Source: Elizabethkingia occulta (GTDB lineage: Bacteria > Bacteroidota > Bacteroidia > Flavobacteriales > Weeksellaceae). From it: DNA of 64,000 nucleotides. The translations under genes were made by a program, and so were the position numbers. A model generated the notes under the pieces. It was not told where the DNA came from and did not search any database. It worked only from the letters and a program-made list of their open reading frames with translations. Within the stretch, counting starts at the first letter, position 1, and every line of letters starts with the position of its first letter. The stretch spans positions 558,001 through 622,000 of the forward strand of contig NZ_MAHX01000013.1 in NCBI RefSeq assembly GCF_002023715.1, in the 5' to 3' direction. Shown piece by piece: positions 25,452-34,487 of this stretch.

Positions 25452-26000
25452 CTATTTTACTTTTTCCAGAAGGTATAATTTTGCTCCTGAAAAAGCCAAT
25501 TTAGGCATCAGGTTTCCTTCCAGTACCATAGTTTTGTTATTGACGTCTATAACCGAAATATAATTGTTGGAATTATATTCTATATAGTTCTCTTTTTCCT
25601 TAGTTATCGGATTTTTCCCAAATTCCATAGAATATTTCTGCCATTCTTCTTTGTCCGAACTACAGTGTACAGGCTTAAATTTAGATTTTCTGGCATTGAA
25701 AATAATCTGATCGAAGCTATCGTTTGTACATTCAGATGTAAAGCTGCTTTCCGGATTCTGGTCCTTTGTGAAATCTTCAAAAGAGCCACGGTATACACCT
25801 ACCACTTTCCAGGTTCCGTCTATACGGTCTTCATCTATCTTTCCCTTTGCTTTGCTTACCGCCCAGCTGATTCCGTTTACGGTTCCTTTTACAGCTTTGT
25901 AGCTTACATTTACAGCTCCTTTTACCACTTTTGCAGCAGTAGATACTACACAGGAATTTAGTAGAAATGCAGCCGAAATTATAAATAAGATCTTTTTCAT
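25452..26000 (-). CDS. Lipocalin-like lipoprotein
   Basis: A 182-residue lipoprotein with lipobox LLNSC (Cys17). After a repetitive amphipathic Lys/Val-rich segment (residues 20-55), the part from DGTWKVVGVYRG to the end resembles a small lipocalin-like barrel: a G-x-W near its start and strands ending in GAKLYLLEKV. Probably attached to the outer membrane and binding a hydrophobic molecule; the family call is by general appearance. Monocistronic with its own terminator. Confidence 0.62.
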   Translation of the reverse strand: MKKILFIISAAFLLNSCVVSTAAKVVKGAVNVSYKAVKGTVNGISWAVSKAKGKIDEDRIDGTWKVVGVYRGSFEDFTKDQNPESSFTSECTNDSFDQIIFNARKSKFKPVHCSSDKEEWQKYSMEFGKNPITKEKENYIEYNSNNYISVIDVNNKTMVLEGNLMPKLAFSGAKLYLLEKVK

Positions 26001-26200
26001 CTTGTTGAGTTTTTATTTCCGGTTACGAAGATAATGTTTTATAAAAAACTCAATCAAATTATTATTTCTTAAATGGATTAATGACTTGTGAATGTTTTTC
26101 ACTTATAGGTGAAAATAATGTTATGGTTAATAGCAGATTGCATTCATGTAATATGTAAATTAGAGATCTGCTTTAATTCTTTAGAAAATAATATAACCTT

Positions 26201-27319
26201 ATGAAATTCAAATTGATAACTGCATTATTTATTGCGGTTTTTGCATCTGCACATCTTTATTCTCAAAATACATACGTGTTTTTTGGTTCGTTTAACTGGG
26301 ACAAGAGTACCGAAGGCATTTATGTATACCAGCTGGATACAAACAGCGGAAAATTATCTAAGGTTACAAGCGTACGAAATATTCTAAACCCATCTTATTT
26401 AACTTTATCACCGAATGGGAAATATGTTTTTGCCTGCACTGAAAGCAAAACCAAAGATGGGGGTAGTGTAAGTAGTTTTGAATTTAACCCCCGGAAAAAG
26501 ACACTAACTTATATCAACAGCCAGAAAAGCGGCGGAGAAAACCCCGTGTATATAACGGTTCACAAAAATGGAAAGTGGTTGATTAATGGCAACTATACAG
26601 AAGGAAGTGCCTCAGTGTATCCGGTTTCAGAAAATGGAATGATACAACCTTTTGTTCAGAATTTTCAATTTTCTGAAGGCAGTGTAAATCCCGGAAGACA
26701 GGACCGTGCTCATATTCATTCAACCGTATTTTCACCAGATTATAATTATGTTTTTATGCCCGATTTAGGTGCGGATAAAATAAGAGCATACCAATTCGAT
26801 CAGGATAAAAAAGAGCCATTAACAGAACTTCCTTTTACTAAGGCTGTTTTAGGAAGCGGACCACGACATTTTATATTTCACCCAAATGGTAAATATGCCT
26901 ATTGTATAGAAGAAATGGGCGGTGCTGTAAGCGTTTATGCCTATGAAAATGGTAAACTAAATAATTTGCAGAGAATTAATACCCATTCGGATCAGTATAA
27001 AGAAGGTTTTGAAAGTTCCGATATTCATATATCCCCGGATGGCCGCTATCTATACGCATCGAATCGTGGTAAAGAAAATAATATTGCTATATTTTCTATT
27101 CAGGCAGATGGTACACTAAAAACAGTAGGCTATCAATCAACCGGAGGAAAACATCCCAGAGTATTTACAATTGATCCTACCGGAAAGTTTTTAATTGCTG
27201 CAAATACAGGAAGCGGAAGGGCTGTTGTATTCAAACGAAACCCTGAAACAGGATTATTGAAAAAAACAGGAAAAGCGAAAGTAGAAAATGTTTCAACAGT
27301 ACAGGTAAGGGAGTATTAG
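26201..27319 (+). CDS. Secreted lactonase-family protein (YbhE-type 7-bladed propeller)
   Basis: A 372-residue protein with a signal peptide (cleavage near SQ22) and repeated propeller blades with motifs such as NPSYLTLSPNGKYVFA, FHPNGKYAYCIEE and HISPDGRYLYASNRG. This is the lactonase family that includes E. coli 6-phosphogluconolactonase YbhE/Pgl. The export signal argues against a role in the cytosolic pentose phosphate pathway; an extracytoplasmic lactone or a binding role is more likely. It is followed by an inverted repeat at 27341. Confidence 0.85.
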   Translation: MKFKLITALFIAVFASAHLYSQNTYVFFGSFNWDKSTEGIYVYQLDTNSGKLSKVTSVRNILNPSYLTLSPNGKYVFACTESKTKDGGSVSSFEFNPRKKTLTYINSQKSGGENPVYITVHKNGKWLINGNYTEGSASVYPVSENGMIQPFVQNFQFSEGSVNPGRQDRAHIHSTVFSPDYNYVFMPDLGADKIRAYQFDQDKKEPLTELPFTKAVLGSGPRHFIFHPNGKYAYCIEEMGGAVSVYAYENGKLNNLQRINTHSDQYKEGFESSDIHISPDGRYLYASNRGKENNIAIFSIQADGTLKTVGYQSTGGKHPRVFTIDPTGKFLIAANTGSGRAVVFKRNPETGLLKKTGKAKVENVSTVQVREY

Positions 27320-27340
27320 GTTATGAGTACGCTTACAAGA

Positions 27341-27382
27341 CTTGTCAAGGTTCATATTTAATGCTAAACTAACCTTGACAAG
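27341..27382. repeat. Inverted repeat CTTGTCAAGGTT, possible terminator
   Basis: 12-bp perfect arms CTTGTCAAGGTT (27341-27352) and AACCTTGACAAG (27371-27382) with an 18-base loop. A very similar element (CCTTGGCAAGG type) occurs at 57288-57320, so it is probably a dispersed palindromic repeat that may also end transcription. Confidence 0.55.
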
Positions 27383-27574
27383 GTTAAATTGATAAACTTT
27401 TTACTATTGTTTTCCTAATATTTGAAGTGAAATGTTTTGTTATTTCGGTTCGAGATACTCAAATCATTTCTTGCCATAAGACAAGATCAAAGAATTAGGT
27501 TCCTTACTAACTTTACTTTACCAGATAAGATGATGGTAAATTATATAAAGTCTAAATCTAAAATCTCACACAAT

Positions 27575-28066
27575 ATGGACAACAAGAGTTACACCACAGA
27601 ATTTTCTGTCAGCCAGACACCCGGCGAATGCTTTAATGCTATAAAAAACTTTAGAGGTTGGTGGTCTGAAGAAATAGAAGGCGCCACTGATAAACTGGAC
27701 GAAACATTTTTATATCACTATAAAGACGTCCATCTTTCGAAACTAAGACTGAGTGAAGAAATTCCGGATAAAAAGTTGGTTTATGATGTTTTAGACAATC
27801 AGTTCAGTTTTACAGAAAACAAAAATGAATGGCGGGGTACAAAATTGGTTTTTGAAATTTCCGGGGATAATGATAAAACAACTGTAAAATTTACTCACGA
27901 TGGGCTTGTACCGGAAGAGGAGTGTTATGATGTTTGTACCGATGCCTGGGGAAACTATATAAACAATAGCCTGCATCATCTTATTTCTACAGGAAAAGGA
28001 GAGCCCAATCCTAAAGAAGCGGATGGATTCAATGCAGAGATTGTAAAGAAATGGAAACTTAAATAA
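27575..28066 (+). CDS. SRPBCC (AHSA1/START-like) domain protein
   Basis: A 163-residue protein of the SRPBCC helix-grip fold: an N-terminal strand (YTTEFSVSQTPGECFNAIKNFRGWW), a middle beta sheet (WRGTKLVFEIS, TTVKFTHDGLVP) and a long C-terminal helix with the WGNYINNSLHHLI pattern of AHSA1-like proteins. Such proteins bind small hydrophobic ligands or act as stress-related accessory factors. The frame is open from 27437, but the ATG at 27575 gives the usual family start; the earlier part is not protein-like. Confidence 0.78.
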   Translation: MDNKSYTTEFSVSQTPGECFNAIKNFRGWWSEEIEGATDKLDETFLYHYKDVHLSKLRLSEEIPDKKLVYDVLDNQFSFTENKNEWRGTKLVFEISGDNDKTTVKFTHDGLVPEEECYDVCTDAWGNYINNSLHHLISTGKGEPNPKEADGFNAEIVKKWKLK

Positions 28067-28294
28067 GGTTGATTAATCACAAATAAACAAATGATTAGAT
28101 CAATTAACTGGGGTAAGGCACAGGAAAATCATTGATTTGCAAAATTTAATATGCTCTGATAAATTGAAGGGTATTCAGGATAATTTTGCGAAGCAATTCG
28201 TGCATAAAAACATAAGAGTATAAAAATAATTATGCCTTGATGTTAGAGAATATCGCTAAGTGTTTTTATCATAATTAATGTCTTAATTAACTTA

Positions 28295-28457
28295 CAGCCT
28301 GTTTAAATTTTGATTAAAAAAAGTATTAGGCTTCGACAGGCTCAGCCTGACACTCCTAAAAGGAAGATATATTGGACGAGCAATGTCACTCTGAGTTAAG
28401 TCTATAGTGAGCTTGACGAACTATCGAAGAGTATTAACAATAAAATTTAAACAGACT
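28295..28457. repeat. MITE-like palindromic element
   Basis: 13-bp perfect terminal inverted repeats CTGTTTAAATTTT (28299-28311) and AAAATTTAAACAG (28442-28454) enclose about 130 bases. The two halves are related to each other in inverted orientation (both have TTCGA-AG-CTCA-type sequence). CTTA occurs on both outer sides (28291-28294 and 28458-28461), which might be a target duplication. No gene is present in the 506-base gap 28067-28572 around it. Confidence 0.55.
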
Positions 28458-28572
28458 CTTAATGGCAAAAAACTTCACACGAGTTGCTGTGTAATTACTT
28501 TAATAATCTATGTAATCCCTTTATGGATAAGAAGCTTATATGTCTATGTGGTGTATTATAAAAATAAGTTAC

Positions 28573-29622
28573 TTACACCTTATTTCCTGTAATACCGCTG
28601 AACTTATTACCCAGTTTGTCTTTATAAAAATCACCTTCTTTTTTGAAGCTTTGTGCATCTACATCTTTTAGCAGTTGGTTTTTATAATAGGCATTTTTTG
28701 CATCTTTTCCGAAATAATCACCTATGATTATAAATGTCTTGGTATCGGCATCCGGAATGACTTCCTCGTCATAATAAACATTGTTCTTGTCTTTTGAAAA
28801 AGAGCTGTTCCCATAGGCAGACTTGTCTTTATCGATTGGAAATAATTGAAACGAGCCAGCGTCGACCTGATCATATTTGAAATTTTTACCCGAGGATAGT
28901 ATGGTTTTATTGTTTATACTAATAATAGTTGGATCAATGATCCTGATGTTATCCAGAGTATTAAATGTCTTCACTACGGCATTTGAATCTTTTCCAAAAG
29001 GTGGGTAATAAATGGTATTTCCTGCTTTTATGTAATATTTGTTAATAGACTCTATATTTCCCGTATCAGGCATTACTGACTTGAAATATTTGGTATCATA
29101 TAAGACATAAACCGAATCTTTATCCTTATGAAAAAAGTCATTGACGAATGCAAAAGTCTTCCGGTCAGCAGACACCATAGTACCAGCGTAAAAGTAATGG
29201 TCTTTGTCCCGTGCCCATTCCTTACGGTTGTTGATGAGTTCATATGTTTTAGGATCTGCTCCTGTAATTGCATAAATGCTCCCATGAAAGTTATAAAATA
29301 CATGAAAGCGATCTTTTATGATATTGTTTTCCACTTGAAAAGAGGGTATGTCTACCTTCAGATCTTGAGCCTTTTCACGGTAGTATACAAAATCTTTATC
29401 TTTGGCTAAATCTTCTTCCAGAACCCGAAACGATTTTGCATCAGCGTTCATTTGTAATACTCCTGCACCAAACCAACTACCACCTGCACAATAGACTATT
29501 TTTCCTTTGGAATCAACAAAGTAAGAATGCGATTTTTTTTGATCAACCAGTTTTCCTGTATCCTTACAAGAAATACAAAAGCTGAGTAAGATACAAGCCA
29601 AAAAGAAGGTATATTTTTTCAT
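28573..29622 (-). CDS. DKNYY-repeat lipoprotein, copy 1
   Basis: A 349-residue lipoprotein (signal ending FCISC) with many repeats of the type KDKNNVYYDEEVIPDADTKTF, AKDKDFVYYREKAQ and GKDAKNAYYKNQLLKDVDAQSF. This is the DKNYY family of Bacteroidota and some Proteobacteria, of unknown function; it is expected at the cell envelope. A paralogue of exactly the same length lies 162 bases upstream on the same strand (29785-30834), a tandem duplication. Alignment is clear along the entire length. Confidence 0.82.
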   Translation of the reverse strand: MKKYTFFLACILLSFCISCKDTGKLVDQKKSHSYFVDSKGKIVYCAGGSWFGAGVLQMNADAKSFRVLEEDLAKDKDFVYYREKAQDLKVDIPSFQVENNIIKDRFHVFYNFHGSIYAITGADPKTYELINNRKEWARDKDHYFYAGTMVSADRKTFAFVNDFFHKDKDSVYVLYDTKYFKSVMPDTGNIESINKYYIKAGNTIYYPPFGKDSNAVVKTFNTLDNIRIIDPTIISINNKTILSSGKNFKYDQVDAGSFQLFPIDKDKSAYGNSSFSKDKNNVYYDEEVIPDADTKTFIIIGDYFGKDAKNAYYKNQLLKDVDAQSFKKEGDFYKDKLGNKFSGITGNKV

Positions 29623-29784
29623 TCGTATAGTATTTGTAAAACAACAGGGTAACTAATTTATCAGCATTATCCGGTATGTGTAGTATTTAAAATGTCTATT
29701 CCATCTTTTTCGAGAGGATAAATCAAGCCGGAATAGTTTTTAATCTGCAATAGCGGGAAATAAAACAGAGACAAGATATTAATA

Positions 29785-30834
29785 TTAGATTTTCTTTCCT
29801 GTCAGGGCGCTAAATTTATTACCAGATTTGTCTTTATAAAAATCACCTTCTTTCTTGAAGCTTCGTGCATCTACTCCTTTTAGTAAATGGTTTTTATAAT
29901 AGGCGTTTTTTGCATCTTTTCCGAAATTATTATCCATTAGTTTAAATGACTTCACGTCGGCATCCGGAATTATTTCCTCATTATAGTATACATTGTTTTT
30001 GTCTTTTGAATATGGATTGTCTGCATATACACTATTTTTTTCATCAGTGGGAAACAGCTCGAAGGAACCAACATCAACATGATCATATTTAAATTTTTTA
30101 CCTCTGGATAATATGGTGTTATTATTTACACCAATAATATCCTGATTAATGACTCTGATCTTGTCAATCTTATCAAACGAACTGGTCACGACTTCTGAGC
30201 CTTGTCGAAATGGTGGAAAGTATATAGTGTTCCCAATTCTGATGTATTGCTTGTTTAAAGCTTCAACATTTCCGGGATTGGGTAGAATTGACTTAAATTG
30301 TCCGATATTAGGTGAAACATAAACAGAGTCTTTGTCTTTCAGAAAATAATCATTGACGAATGCAAAGGTATTCCGGTCAGCGTTTATCATGCGATCGGAG
30401 TAGAAGTAATGATCCTTGTCCCGGGCCCAGTTGATGTGATCCTTTACCAGTTCATATGTTTTGGGATCTGCACCTTTAATGATGTTAAAACCTAAAACCT
30501 GATCTATATAATAAACATGGAGACGATCTTTCGGGATCTGATTTTCAACATAAAAGGAGTTTCTGTCCACCAGTTTTTGTGCCATACTACGATAGTATAC
30601 GGAGTCTTTATCCTTAGCTATATCTTCTGCCAGAACCTGAAACGATTTTGCATCAGCATTCATCGGTAATACGCCCAGACTAAACCAGTTACCATTCTGG
30701 CAATAAGCAATTTTTCCTTTGGAATCGATAAAATAGGAACCTGATTTTTGTTTATCAACTGGCTTACCAATATTTTTGCAGGAGATGCAAAAGCTTAGTA
30801 AAATACAAGCCAGAAAGAAGGTGTATTTTTTCAT
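29785..30834 (-). CDS. DKNYY-repeat lipoprotein, copy 2
   Basis: A 349-residue paralogue of the preceding gene with an almost identical lipoprotein signal (MKKYTFFLACILLSFCISCK) and the same order of DKNYY repeats. The two differ mainly in the middle (YYIDQVLGFNIIKGA versus VFYNFHGSIYAITGA) and in linker residues. The upstream bases of both copies are also alike (TCATTCGTATA...TTTGT on the plus strand), so the duplication included the promoter region. Function unknown. Confidence 0.82.
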   Translation of the reverse strand: MKKYTFFLACILLSFCISCKNIGKPVDKQKSGSYFIDSKGKIAYCQNGNWFSLGVLPMNADAKSFQVLAEDIAKDKDSVYYRSMAQKLVDRNSFYVENQIPKDRLHVYYIDQVLGFNIIKGADPKTYELVKDHINWARDKDHYFYSDRMINADRNTFAFVNDYFLKDKDSVYVSPNIGQFKSILPNPGNVEALNKQYIRIGNTIYFPPFRQGSEVVTSSFDKIDKIRVINQDIIGVNNNTILSRGKKFKYDHVDVGSFELFPTDEKNSVYADNPYSKDKNNVYYNEEIIPDADVKSFKLMDNNFGKDAKNAYYKNHLLKGVDARSFKKEGDFYKDKSGNKFSALTGKKI

Positions 30835-30913
30835 TCGTATAATGTTTGTGAAACAATGGAATAACTAATATACGCATTATCCTGTTTGTGTGGTTATCCT
30901 GTAATCAGTTTTG

Positions 30914-30921
30914 TATTTTTG
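30914..30921 (+). promoter_or_regulatory. Candidate promoter of the DUF1826 gene
   Basis: TATTTTTG matches TAnnTTTG, with TTTG at 30885-30888 upstream (25-base gap, somewhat long). The ATG is 39 bases downstream. Confidence 0.45.
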
Positions 30922-30959
30922 CACAGAATTGAATAGCTGTTGATTTAATTCAAAAAAAT

Positions 30960-31658
30960 ATGAGTAATAGAAGTTCTGATAATGATCAGGTTGGAATAGT
31001 TGCTATGTTTTCGGAATTGGTAAATACCGATTTTCAGGGAAATATGAATGCGCTTTGCTGGCACAGGAATTTAGATGGAGATTTTAAAGAAATTGTAACT
31101 CAGCTGCAGTTAGAGGAAAACATTACAGAGGTTTCTCCCGAAGATCTTTTATCACTACAACTGTCAGAACAGGGGAGTGCAGCCAGAGATATTATACTAA
31201 ACGATTTACAATTGTTGACTGATTTTGGAGCATCACCATCTCTTAATTTGCTGAAATGTTATGAACGTGACGATGAGTTCGATTTTATTTCGACTGATGT
31301 CTATTCCTGGCATGTAGACCGTTCACCTGTTGGTACCGATACTTTTTTATGCACTTATTATGGCGCAGCAAGCGATATTATTCCAAATGATCAGGTTGTG
31401 CAAAAAATTCTGATTCCGGAAGTCCGGGAAAAGCTGAAAGAATTGCATGATGGCCCAGAATCGGAATTTGAAGACTTCTTAAAAGAAAATTATTTTGACT
31501 TACATTACCAATCTAAGCCAGATGCTAAGCCTGTCAATTTAGGATTGGGGCATCTTTGGCGATTGGGAGTGGATCACCCCGAACAAAAAGTCTTACCATG
31601 CGTGCATCGTGCTCCTGTTGAACATGATGGTGAATATCGACTTTTGTTGATTTGCTGA
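30960..31658 (+). CDS. DUF1826-type protein
   Basis: A 232-residue cytoplasmic protein that I read as DUF1826: the segment WHVDRSPVGTDTFLCTYYGA in the middle and a C-terminal HRAPVEHDGEYRLLLI. The H-x-D followed by a late histidine and R-x-P resembles the metal site of 2-oxoglutarate-type oxygenases, but no activity is established to my knowledge. Elsewhere the family is found with zinc/cobalt-type metal genes; none are present here. Confidence 0.68.
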   Translation: MSNRSSDNDQVGIVAMFSELVNTDFQGNMNALCWHRNLDGDFKEIVTQLQLEENITEVSPEDLLSLQLSEQGSAARDIILNDLQLLTDFGASPSLNLLKCYERDDEFDFISTDVYSWHVDRSPVGTDTFLCTYYGAASDIIPNDQVVQKILIPEVREKLKELHDGPESEFEDFLKENYFDLHYQSKPDAKPVNLGLGHLWRLGVDHPEQKVLPCVHRAPVEHDGEYRLLLIC

Positions 31659-31898
31659 TCATGTATGAATATAAGCTGTAATCATTGTTTTAAATAAATA
31701 AAATAAATAATAAATTTTATTTTAAGGGAAAATATATATGCATTTGCTTTTTTTGAATAACTTAGCGAAACTGCTAATCATAAAATATGTCAATCATTAT
31801 TTATGATAGTTATAAAGGCCATTATTGCTCACCAATAGAACTTAAAAACCAGCCTAAGGAATTTTATGACAAATCACTCAATATTAAAATTCAAAAAC

Positions 31899-32693
31899 AT
31901 GCTAAAATATGCATTCTTATTTTGTGCTTTTATAGTATTATCAGGACAAAATGCCCGTTTTGTTTATAAACATTCTTACTTGAAAGACTCATTGAAGCCG
32001 GATGCTAAAACAGAAGATGTTACTTATCTGGATGTTTCACCAAAAGGATCTTTCTATTACAAATATGAAGAATATAAAAATGATTCTGTATTGCAGAAAA
32101 TGAGAAAGAGCAATATGCTAATATCTCAGAAAACACATTATAAAACTTTTATTGAAAAGCAATATGCAAGCCCGGAAACCGATATGTATACCAATTTAAT
32201 AGGTTCATATTATAAAATAAAAGAGGAAAGGCCTCTGAAATGGGAGGTGCTTCAGGAGAAGTCGGTTTATGAAGGTTACAATGTTCAAAAAGCTTCCACC
32301 TTTTTCGCGGGACGCAAATGGACAGCATGGTTTACGAATGAAATACCGATTTCAGACGGGCCTTATAAATTCCAGGGATTACCGGGGTTGATTCTGAAAA
32401 TCTCCGATGACAAACAACAGCATAAAATTGAGTTGGTAAAGACCTCTGATGTCTTTATTATGTTTGAAAAATCCGATCAACAGTATATAGAAATACCGGC
32501 TAAGAAGTATAATAAATTATATCAGGATAATGTAAAGGATCCGCTTTTACATCTTCGCGAAAAAGGAATAGATCCAAATACAATTAATAAGGTATTTATC
32601 AATGGTCAGGAAGTCAATGCAAAAGAATATTTTAAAAATGGTAAAATAAGATTTCAAAAAGAAGAAAATCCCATTGAGCTGGTGAAGGAGTAG
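31899..32693 (+). CDS. GLPGLI-family secreted protein
   Basis: A 264-residue exported protein with a signal peptide (LKYAFLFCAFIVLSGQ) and the family-naming motif FQGLPGLILKI near residue 165, preceded by WTAWFTNEIPISDGPYKF. GLPGLI proteins are frequent in Flavobacteriia, are envelope-associated and have no known function. The frame is open from an ATG at 31866, but the signal peptide starts at the ATG at 31899, so that start is used. Confidence 0.8.
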   Translation: MLKYAFLFCAFIVLSGQNARFVYKHSYLKDSLKPDAKTEDVTYLDVSPKGSFYYKYEEYKNDSVLQKMRKSNMLISQKTHYKTFIEKQYASPETDMYTNLIGSYYKIKEERPLKWEVLQEKSVYEGYNVQKASTFFAGRKWTAWFTNEIPISDGPYKFQGLPGLILKISDDKQQHKIELVKTSDVFIMFEKSDQQYIEIPAKKYNKLYQDNVKDPLLHLREKGIDPNTINKVFINGQEVNAKEYFKNGKIRFQKEENPIELVKE

Positions 32694-32738
32694 GATATTC
32701 AATTTTGTGAAGTATTTTTCTGTAAGATATAGATATTT

Positions 32739-32797
32739 AGAGTAGCTATTGTGAGTAAAGTACTGGCTTACCAATATTGACACAATGTAGCTACTCT
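32739..32797. terminator. Long inverted repeat between converging genes
   Basis: Arms AGAGTAGCTATTGTG (32739-32753) and CACAATGTAGCTACTCT (32781-32797) pair with a two-base bulge around a 27-base loop. The position between two converging genes suggests a bidirectional terminator. Confidence 0.55.
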
Positions 32798-32819
32798 ATA
32801 TAAGTTCTTATTATTTTGA

Positions 32820-34112
32820 CTACATTTCCTTTAAATTCACTTCTTTCTTTTCACCATCCTTATCAATAGTAATGCGTTTTTCAATATTGGCTTTATCCGT
32901 ATAAGATGATCTGCCAGTACCATAATTGGTTGTGGAACCGGCATAACCCCAATAATTGTAATAGTTTGTATAGCCGGACACATACGAGTAATTGTACGAA
33001 TTGGTAAAATCAAAACTTGTCATAATGATATAGTTGCCAGGCATTAGGTCTGCAAACTCAAAGTGCCCCTCATCGTCATAGGTTCTGGTTCGCTTAATGG
33101 AGTGGCCGAAATCTGGGTCCAAAGGCACCTCGGCAACCTTCTTTTGTTTCCGGATTTTTTTATTGACCTCCAGCCATTCATCGTAATAAGCAGAATTTGG
33201 GAAAAGCAGAATCTCAGTCCCTTTTGGGGCATATTGTTTTCTTGCCGTGTTCACCAGGCCACCCAGTTTTTTGCCGGAGCTTGATCTTGCAAAGGCGGTA
33301 CCGATAATGATACTGTTACCATTGGAGATCTGTCGAATCGCCTGATCCTTGTTGAATTTATTTTTGATGGGCTGATAGTCCAGTTCCTCGTTGACGGTAA
33401 TCTCCCACATGCCTTTGCTCATGGACATTTCACGCTGCCAAAGTCTTCGGTCTTTTTTGTCTATAGCAAAATTGTAGATAGCATTGGTGCTTTCTTCCAG
33501 TAAGGTGACTAGCCAGGTGGCATGTTTACCTGTTTTTGGAGAATTGTAACTATAGCTTTTTACTTCCTTAATGGTATAGTATTCTACATGTACATTGGAT
33601 CCATCATTATAATAGAATTGAGGGATTCGGGCTTTATAACCAACATCTAAAGGGAGTGTTCCGATCATTAGATCCGTCCAGTTGAAATCAATGAATGCTT
33701 CGGTAGGACGAAAATTTACCTTTTTATCTTTTTTAGTTTCTTTGGAATAGTAATTACCTGTAATGGTCTCACCAAAGTTGAGGTTTAGCTTTGTTTTCTT
33801 TTCATCACCGGTATAGCTGATGGATTTTAGTGTCTGAGAATCTACAACACTTGTCCGGGCATTGACTCTCGAATTATCTTTGGGTGTGAAGGAATTTTTT
33901 AAGGTCAGCTGATTGCCCGTTGAGGTGACATCATAGATCAATGATCCTTGTTTGTCCCAATTATTATCCTTGACATAATATACAGTATAAAGCGATTTTT
34001 CGGGTTTTATGTACTTTGTATTAATGTCCGGGCTGCCGGGAGCAACCATTTTTTGGCCCCATGCAGCGAAAGGGAGCAAACTGATCCCTAAAAGGATTGG
34101 GTATAATTTCAT
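32820..34112 (-). CDS. Secreted protein with DUF3108-like and carboxypeptidase-regulatory-like parts, function unknown
   Basis: A 430-residue exported protein (signal peptide through AWGQ20). The first part (about 30-250) is a beta-rich module resembling DUF3108-type domains (LIYDVTSTGNQLTLK, GTLPLDVGYKARIPQFYY). The later part (about 265-375) looks like a carboxypeptidase regulatory-like fold (IIIGTAFARSSSGKKLGGLVN through DDEGHFEFADLMPGNYIIM). A Tyr/Gly/Asn-rich, low-complexity stretch follows (about 375-405). Probably periplasmic or surface exposed; I do not recognise a named family. Confidence 0.65.
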   Translation of the reverse strand: MKLYPILLGISLLPFAAWGQKMVAPGSPDINTKYIKPEKSLYTVYYVKDNNWDKQGSLIYDVTSTGNQLTLKNSFTPKDNSRVNARTSVVDSQTLKSISYTGDEKKTKLNLNFGETITGNYYSKETKKDKKVNFRPTEAFIDFNWTDLMIGTLPLDVGYKARIPQFYYNDGSNVHVEYYTIKEVKSYSYNSPKTGKHATWLVTLLEESTNAIYNFAIDKKDRRLWQREMSMSKGMWEITVNEELDYQPIKNKFNKDQAIRQISNGNSIIIGTAFARSSSGKKLGGLVNTARKQYAPKGTEILLFPNSAYYDEWLEVNKKIRKQKKVAEVPLDPDFGHSIKRTRTYDDEGHFEFADLMPGNYIIMTSFDFTNSYNYSYVSGYTNYYNYWGYAGSTTNYGTGRSSYTDKANIEKRITIDKDGEKKEVNLKEM

Positions 34113-34487
34113 ATTCAGTGCAATAGTGTTAATGCGGAACTAAAAGGAGTTTCCAGCTCGGTTCCGTAGTCGAAGATAAAGAAAAACTTAAAATAATAAA
34201 AATTTAGCCATATCAATAATTTTTTGCTGGGTATTCATTAATTCTTGAATTATTAAAAGTTGGCTAGATATACATTTTCATGTATAGCAGATGGTAAAGA
34301 GTATAAATGTATTTATAGTTAGAATTCTAACATCCTGTGGTTTATGTAATATTTCATCTCTTTTAAAAAGAATCGGATCAAAAATTTCCTTATATTTAAT
34401 TTTTTCCATTAAAATACATTATCATTTGTTTCATGCTTATTGGCTTATAAATTGATGATAAGAATCTCATTGAATTTTTGATTATTA
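34113..34487. other. Intergenic region with two perfect palindromes
   Basis: This 375-base gap between two divergent genes shows no plausible gene. It contains the 14-bp palindrome GTTAGAATTCTAAC (34318-34331) and the hairpin TATACAT-TTTC-ATGTATA (34269-34286), either of which may be a regulator-binding site, in otherwise A/T-rich sequence. Confidence 0.4.

Noticed and set aside
31787-31969. 60-residue frame overlapping the GLPGLI gene start
   Set aside because: It overlaps the signal peptide of a recognisable protein in a different frame and shows no domain.
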